Shown: one piece after another, positions 58,475 through 64,000 of the stretch | How positions within the stretch are numbered: position 1 is the stretch's first letter | Layout: each line of letters begins with the position of its first letter | Assembly (NCBI GenBank): GCA_038373885.1 | Contig: JAWZYV010012272.1 | Span: 1-64,000 of the forward strand | Source: Cheiracanthium punctorium | Taxonomy: Eukaryota; Arthropoda; Arachnida; Araneae; Cheiracanthiidae | Length of the DNA stretch: 64,000 bases | Direction of reading: 5' to 3' | The notes under the pieces: generated by a model | Told to the model about the DNA's origin: nothing | Database searches by the model: none | What the model saw: only the letters and a program-made list of their open reading frames with translations | Position numbers and translations under genes: made by a program

Positions 58475-59528
58475 TAGGGATCGACCGATACCACATTTTC
58501 GCCGATGACCGATACCGATACTTTACCTATAAATTCATTTTCAGAAATAGCCGATACCGATACCTTTAAGTTATGGTATCGGCCAATACCGATACTTAAC
58601 CGATACCGATTCTTTACATAATTTAATGTCATTTAAACCTACATCTGTATTCAGGGCAGTTTTTGTAACGAGAGTGTAGTTCTCATTAAAATGAATAACA
58701 GCATGATGAAATTTGATCCCTGTGGAAAGCATTAAAAACAAAAACCGGTCGATAAATTGAAGTATGAATTTACAGTAGTTCTAGTCTTTCTTTTCTATTC
58801 AATCATGCCGACGAATGGCCGAATTTATAAAAAGCTGAGCACTGGAAAGCGAATTAGTGTGCAGGTTCGGAATTCTTTCTCCTCGCGTGGCTGTCGATCT
58901 AGTGGTCTAGAGTTTTGGGCGATTTTCTCCAGATGTTACGTGAATATGCGTCAGACTCCCTTAAAAAGTCCTCCGTCCAAGAACCACCCCTATACGTAGA
59001 TGCCCCTCATTTAGGCTTGACAGAACACAAACACGGGGGGGGGCAGTTAAAGGGATATATTAAAAAGAGAATCCATTTCCAGTTCCGACTGGTGCAAATA
59101 TTTAAAATTATTTTTCTCAACCTCTATTTTGTCGCCTAATTGTTGCTATGAGCCAGATAAAAGGTTTCCATAATAGGCCGAAAACAGCTTCCTGCTTGCT
59201 CTTACTATATGTGTCATAGTTTTTGGTTCATGCCTCGATTTTTTGCTTACAAAAGTAAACACATGAAATGTATTCAACTTCAAAGCTTGCAAGTTTCATT
59301 TAGATTTTCTTTAATTATAATTCTTTCACATATGAAAATATTTTTTAGATTACTTAAACTGCATTAAGTTGTGATAATGTATAAACTGTACGCTATTATG
59401 TAAGTACATATGTATTTAGATATTGTTCATTAAATACGTACGTAAATTCTTCCCTAAAAATGCATACCTACCCTTAAATGCATAATAAGTTTACATTAAT
59501 TAATGGTTTTATTTATCTGCTCCAATTA

Positions 59529-59695
59529 CAGGGCCGGCCCAAGGGGGGTGCGAATGTAGGCGATCGCCTAAGGCCCCGCGCTTATAGAGGCCCCGCTCCT
59601 GGGCCACTTTATTGCTATCTCATAAGACATGATAGAGAAGAGGCCTCGCTCTTGCGCTTCGCCTGGGGCCCCGCACGCCCTTCGGGCCGTCTCTG
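59529..59695. mobile_element. hAT-like MITE nested in the 4.2 kb hAT
   Basis: CAGGGCCGGCCC at the left and CAGAGACGGCCC on the minus strand at the right are inverted copies. CCAATTA flanks both sides (59522-59528, 59696-59702); the eighth base differs. The interior is GC-rich (GGCCCCGC repeats). Confidence 0.75.
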
Positions 59696-60693
59696 CCAAT
59701 TATTTAACCACTAAGGTAATTATTAAATGTTTTAGCAAGATTTCTTTTTAATATAAACTCATACTGATCATTTTTAAGTTCTTTTTGAAAATCCGAATAT
59801 TTTGATTCTCCAGACAGGGTTAATCCGGACGATCCATGTATTTGATGTTTTCCGTACGAAGAACAGGTACACACGGATTATTCCTGTGTTTTCCTTATAT
59901 ATAAACCAAATACTATTCACAAGAAATATGTCTTTTACCCCAAAATTTGAAATAAACTAAATAATAATTAGTATTACTAATTATACTAATACAGCTTCAA
60001 CTTTTTAAATTAATAATATAAATAATTATTAGATATTGATAATTATTACACTTATCAAAATAGAATGATACAAATTACGTTCTCTCATTAATCTGAAAGA
60101 TAATAAAATCATTAAATGTTTGATAATTGGTACTTTTGATAGTGTGTAATGTTTTAAAAATGAATCATTTAACTTCTGGACCAACATAATTAAAGTTCAC
60201 GGGAGTCACCAGTTTTCAAGTCACTGCGAAACAGTTAATTTCTTTGCGACACAAACAAGGAATAAATTGTTTTTACATGTAGGTTTCGTTTATAATTTTA
60301 GTATCATTAATTTTATCATTGAAACAGCTACAATATGAAGAAAAATATTTTTGCTCGTTTTCAAGCTACGCCTTGGAGGGTCTAAATAAAAGATGCTTAA
60401 AAATGACGAGATTAAATGAAGGTTAAAGAAAAATCCAAAAATGATAAACTAAATTCAATTTTCAAGTCTTAAAAAGTTGCTACTTAAAGTATCCATATTT
60501 AATGAAATTGATCTTCAGTGTTTTTGTTCTTATGGTCATTGTTAACATGTTTTTCTGTGATTGATATGAACAAATTTTATCCGTTTTAATTCTAAGCTCT
60601 GAGCAGGGGCGGCGTGGTACAGTAAGCAAGGTCTGGGTGCCATCGTCAAAAGGGGGCAATTTCGAACTAAAACGAGAAAATCTTGATCTAGAG

Positions 60694-60917
60694 CAGTGGT
60701 TCCCAAACTTTTTTGTCCTTCTCTTCAAAAAATCTTCAACTAGATTTTTTTCCGCGACCCACTATTACATAACGATAACCAATATAAGCTATATAAAATA
60801 GTATAGTTTACTATATATATAAAATACTAAAGTTTAATTTTTCCCACCCTTTTCGACCCACCGAAATTGCTCCCGTGACCCAACAATATGTCGCGGCCCA
60901 TAGTTTGAGAACCACTG
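60694..60917. mobile_element. hAT MITE, 224 bp, nested
   Basis: CAGTGGTTCCCAAACTTTT at the left and CAGTGGTTCTCAAACTA on the minus strand at the right. ATCTAGAG is duplicated exactly (60686-60693, 60918-60925). The terminus is the same as that of the 853 bp hAT at 49038, so both may be moved by one transposase family. Confidence 0.95.
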
Positions 60918-61187
60918 ATCTAGAGCACAAAAGAGGCGCCTTTTTTTTGTACGTTTGCAGAGGGGCACCATGGGGGTGGGGTATGACCGACAAACGTCAT
61001 TCGGTTCAAACCCTATCCCCGTTTGCATGCGCAGAAATACGATTCACTTCCGATAGCAGAATGCTACTTTCGGTTTCAAATATTTCCGGCTGACTAATAT
61101 TAAAATGTCTGTATCTGAAGTTCTATAAACTAAATAGAAACAAATTCCTCAAACATATTTCGAAGGCTGAAATATTACACTTTAACA

Positions 61188-61403
61188 CACATATGGGCAA
61201 CTGCCGGCCCGCAAGCCAGATGTGGCCCGCCACGGCTTTTGATCCGGCCCGCGGAACATTTGAAAACTCCTATAAACCATTTAATACCCCATATAAATTC
61301 CAATTATACGGCCGCCACTTCGCTAAAATCCGCAAGTTTGGCCCGCGACTTCGCTAACATCCTAAAGTTTGGCCCACAACTTTTCAAAGGTTGCCCATAT
61401 CTG
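61188..61403. mobile_element. hAT MITE, 216 bp, nested
   Basis: CACATATGGGCAAC at the left and CAGATATGGGCAACC on the minus strand at the right. CTTTAACA is duplicated exactly (61180-61187, 61404-61411). The interior has repeated TTTGGCCCGCGAC and TTCGCTAA strings. A diverged relative lies at 48211. Confidence 0.95.
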
Positions 61404-61411
61404 CTTTAACA

Positions 61412-62269
61412 CTTTAAAGGTCGTCATCCCCTGAAATATCAAACGATGTCAAGGACAGTCTCCCCCATCCATTTTGATATCTATATCATACCCAAGCCGA
61501 ATAAGATGTCCTTGCGCCAATTTTTTAAAATAAAAATTTAAAGCATGTCTCTTAAGCACGAAATCTATATCAAGAGCTAGACTTTCTCGAGAGCGCAACA
61601 ACAGGGGCACCGGGCATTGATAGATTTGGGGGCCCCCAATCTATGAAATTTGTTATATTTTTAAAATTTCGATATAAAAAAGAATATTTCAGAAAAAGTC
61701 CCGATTTGCCCATATAATAATAAGGCCCTGCGCTTCACGACCAAAACCGCATCAAACTTTAATGCTTCAACCTTTCAAAACCATTAAAAAGAGGTTTCCA
61801 AATGGAAGAAAATATGCCTCACTCTATTTTCAGCGTACTTTTAAAATGTGAATATTTTTATGAAAATTTAAAATCACAGAATACAAAACAATGTAAAATA
61901 ACGGAATTTTGAAGTAAATAAACGTAAGTGCATTACATATTTTATTCTCTAAATTCGTGGATTGTCTTTACTTTTGAATATTTCATTTATACAATGAAAA
62001 GTAAGAAACTGTAAGTTTAACAAATTTATAATAAATACCAATTTGTTTGTTATTGAAAGTCATAATTTAATACTTTTAAACATCGAATTAACTAAAAAGT
62101 TTGTAATATTTGCTGAAATAATTGCAAAAATCTCTAATATCTGTACAACGAAATTTTCTCTATAGCGAATTTTTTAAATGGAACCCAGCGAGTTCGTATG
62201 AACTCTTTTTCGAGTCCACACAGTGAGAAAATAAACGTTTATATACGTTGAAGTAAAATGATAGCCTAC
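61412..62269. other. unassigned interior of the 4.2 kb hAT
   Basis: Possibly decayed transposase introns or exons, but I find no hAT motif. A CAGGGGCACCGGGC start at 61601 and AAGGCCCTG at 61722 could bound another small MITE; the ends match poorly and I do not call it. Confidence 0.5.
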
Positions 62270-62423
62270 CTCTCGACATTTGTTTTTTGCAATCCTTGCA
62301 GATGGCGTATTTAGTGTTGGGCACCAATTCAAAATAATTTAGAATAGACGATTGTCCTGTTAAACTATCATCTAACGATTCTTCGTGTATAATTTCGACC
62401 ACACTTGGTGATACAAGATCCAT
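62270..62423 (-). pseudogene. BED-type zinc finger exon of a hAT transposase
   Basis: On the minus strand the ATG at 62423 opens a 51-residue reading frame: MDLVSPSVVE, then SSILNYFELVPNTKYAICKD and CKKQMSR. The pattern SxxxxYFE...AxCKxCxK is the first half of a BED finger (C42, C45), the DNA-binding domain of many hAT transposases. The frame is followed at AGAG by a good donor GTAGGC, so this looks like a first exon of phase 1. The H-x-H half and catalytic exons are not found further left, so the gene is incomplete. Confidence 0.7.
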
Positions 62424-62712
62424 TTAGCCATGGTTAGAATTAAAAAAAAAAATCAGTTCGAAAACACTCGCGCAAACAAATGTGCCAATGAAACGACGCC
62501 TCTCATCTCATTACCAAAATAAAGATTCTAGAATGGTGTTGCGCCTGCGTGGTTTTCTTCTGAAAGGCGAAGTATCGGTTGAAAAGTATCGGTGAAAATG
62601 GATGAAAGCCAGAGAAACCGATACCTTCCCGATACTTTTAGAATCGGAAGAACCGATACCGATACCTAAAAAAATAGGAGGTATCGGCGCCGATACTATC
62701 GGTCGATCCCTA

Positions 62713-63102
62713 GAAAATAGGTATACATAGATATTTGGACACGGGGAAGAGTTTGGCGCTATCCATTTTCCTATAACTTGCCACTAGATGTCGCGTCAAC
62801 ACATGAACTTCAGGACTGTCCAGCCGATCGTCATGAAATTTCGTATTCATCGATATCTGAATGTGAAGAATATTTTCGCCGTATCCGTTTTGCTAAAACT
62901 CGCCAGTAGATTGAGCTACGCCGCATTGCCTTCTGCACAGTACAAACGATTGCCTTGAAACTCGGTATGCATGATTATTGAACACAATATAACGCGATAT
63001 CCATTTTGCTATATCTCTTTATTACAATAAATAGTAATCACAACAAATCGTAATATCAAAAAGTCCATTCATTCCCGTGCGAAGAACGGGTACTTCAGCT
63101 AG
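62713..63102 (+). mobile_element. Helitron-type tandem array, right part, with 3' end
   Basis: Resumes the array: TATCCATTTTCCTATAACTT, GCCACTAGATGTCGC and a CGTCATGAAATTTCGTATTC block, then a second unit. It ends with CCCGTGCGAAGAACGGG (63074-63090, a hairpin of five-base arms), TACTTCAG and CTAG (63099-63102) before T. Hairpin plus CTAG is the Helitron 3' signature. No helicase is associated, so the element is non-autonomous. Confidence 0.85.
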
Positions 63103-63182
63103 TATATATATATTTAAGCCAAACAAACTACAACTTTCTTGTGTTATATAATTAAACCTAAATTATTATAATTGGCTGTGAA

Positions 63183-63545
63183 GAAGCTGGCTGTGCCCGC
63201 GCACAGCCAGCTTCGTCAAAAAAGGGTCTCTAGATCTGTGGCATACGATGAACGTTTCGATCGTCCGCCATCTTGCTGGTAGTTAAGTCGAGCGATGGCA
63301 ACGCCTTCCCTTTTTTCAGCATTGGCAATCTATCCAGCTGTTCTCGCATTCTTCCATTTTTCAGCAGATGTCAATGCTGTTAAAAATAATCGTGACCATT
63401 TTTTTACGGGAAATGACGTGCTAAAATGTAAAGCATTCTCGTGGAGCTCTGTCACCCGCAACTATTTTTATAGAAATCAAATCTATTCTTCGTGACTGGC
63501 AACAGTCAAAACGTCAGAGTTTGGTCTTCCCAGAGAGGGAACACT
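63183..63545 (+). repeat. dispersed repeat M, copy 4
   Basis: Starts with a 14-base perfect hairpin (GAAGCTGGCTGTGC and its complement, 63183-63214). GTCAAAAAAGGGTCTCTAG, CGATCGTCCGCCATCTTGC and CGATGGCAACG follow. An ORF (63295-63495, 66 codons) is about 80% identical in protein to the ORF in copy 2 and ends at the same TGA. The right side reads GGGAACACTGCGCATTGAAG. No TTAA is seen at its right boundary. Confidence 0.8.
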
Positions 63546-64000
63546 GCGCATTGAAGGGGTAAGGGATTATAACGGGTATTCACGTTACACCTGTAGAAAA
63601 ACGACCAAAACTCCAGACCGTTGAATCGTCAGTCTCGCGGGATTCCAGAACACTGGATCTTCATACACTTCAGCCGTCTACTATGTGGCAGTCTGCTATG
63701 TGCAGTGTCTCACTCGATCATGTTATCCGGGTATAAAGTGTTTGGTGAATATGCCAATTAATCTTGTCATTAACTGATTATCAGAGACGGAAATAATGCT
63801 AGCGGATTTTCAAATGTTAGTCTTTCTTAAAAACATCAACATATACATTATTTGCATTTTCTTTTATTAGTTAAAATACACTGAAACGTATTTTTGAACT
63901 CTTTAGTGGACAGTGACTCTAACAAATAAGTAATACTTATGAAGTACGAAATTCATTTTTTTACAACATTATGAAATATTAGAAATACTTACTTAAGTTG
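63546..64000. other. no gene seen
   Basis: AT-rich end of the window without recognised features. Confidence 0.5.

Larger units (their letters stand above)
58475..62712 (-). mobile_element. hAT transposon, 4.2 kb, with nested MITEs
   Basis: TAGGGATCGACCGATA at the left and its complement TATCGGTCGATCCCTA at the right are terminal repeats. Subterminal CCGATACCGATAC boxes are abundant at both ends (58490-58615, 62565-62700). GAAAATAG is duplicated exactly (58467-58474 and 62713-62720). A BED-finger exon near the right end reads leftward, so the gene's sense is minus. Three smaller hAT MITEs are nested inside. Most of the transposase is missing. Confidence 0.95.

Noticed and set aside
61601..61731. 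Possible MITE with CAGGGG start and CCCTG end
   Set aside because: Ends align over fewer than ten bases and the flanks agree at only 5 of 8 positions.

Overview
The window is AT-rich eukaryotic intergenic DNA made almost wholly of nested transposable elements. I found no intact host gene, rRNA or confident tRNA gene. The mix points to an arthropod, and my best guess is a chelicerate such as a spider: a PIF1-type Helitron helicase, tRNA-derived SINEs, BED-finger and Buster-like hAT elements, a THAP-domain remnant, and a Ty3/Gypsy element whose Gag ends in a CWYH-type knuckle. That assignment rests on recalled family resemblance and was not searched.

Left part (1-7200): a tRNA-like sequence, a GC-rich degenerate tandem array, and a broken Helitron helicase (about 2045-5327) interrupted by a 0.7 kb insertion and a 1.4 kb inverted-repeat element. 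The latter carries a palindromic MITE of its own. From 7205 to 20566 lies the largest structure: a 13.4 kb element with long diverged terminal inverted repeats, subterminal AGAGTGA arrays and kilobase-scale internal repeats in both orientations. Its middle holds exon-like islands with splice signals, and no transposase is visible.

Middle (20.9-39 kb): SINEs, a THAP pseudogene joined at TTAA to a repeat seen four times in the window, and a 2.6 kb transposon (26261-28896) with about 150 bp terminal inverted repeats. That transposon holds a decayed ORF of a family I can only call uncharacterised. Further on come a piggyBac-like MITE, a LINE-type endonuclease fragment, a 2 kb element with 174 bp and 88 bp tandem repeats, and a 1.3 kb element with about 300 bp terminal inverted repeats.

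Right part (39-64 kb): mostly unassigned AT-rich DNA with dispersed hAT MITEs, several with clean 8 bp target duplications. Near the end is a Helitron-type tandem array (52.9-63.1 kb) ending in a hairpin plus CTAG. It was split twice: by a young Ty3/Gypsy retrotransposon (53123-58166; LTRs about 99% identical; 4 bp target duplication) and by a 4.2 kb hAT element (58475-62712) that received three smaller hAT MITEs. The only long intact reading frame in the window is the Gypsy pol ORF.

Nothing here works as an operon or pathway. The value of the window is the insertion history, and two structures with no obvious published identity that I know of: the 13.4 kb inverted-repeat element and the 2.6 kb transposon with the unknown ORF.
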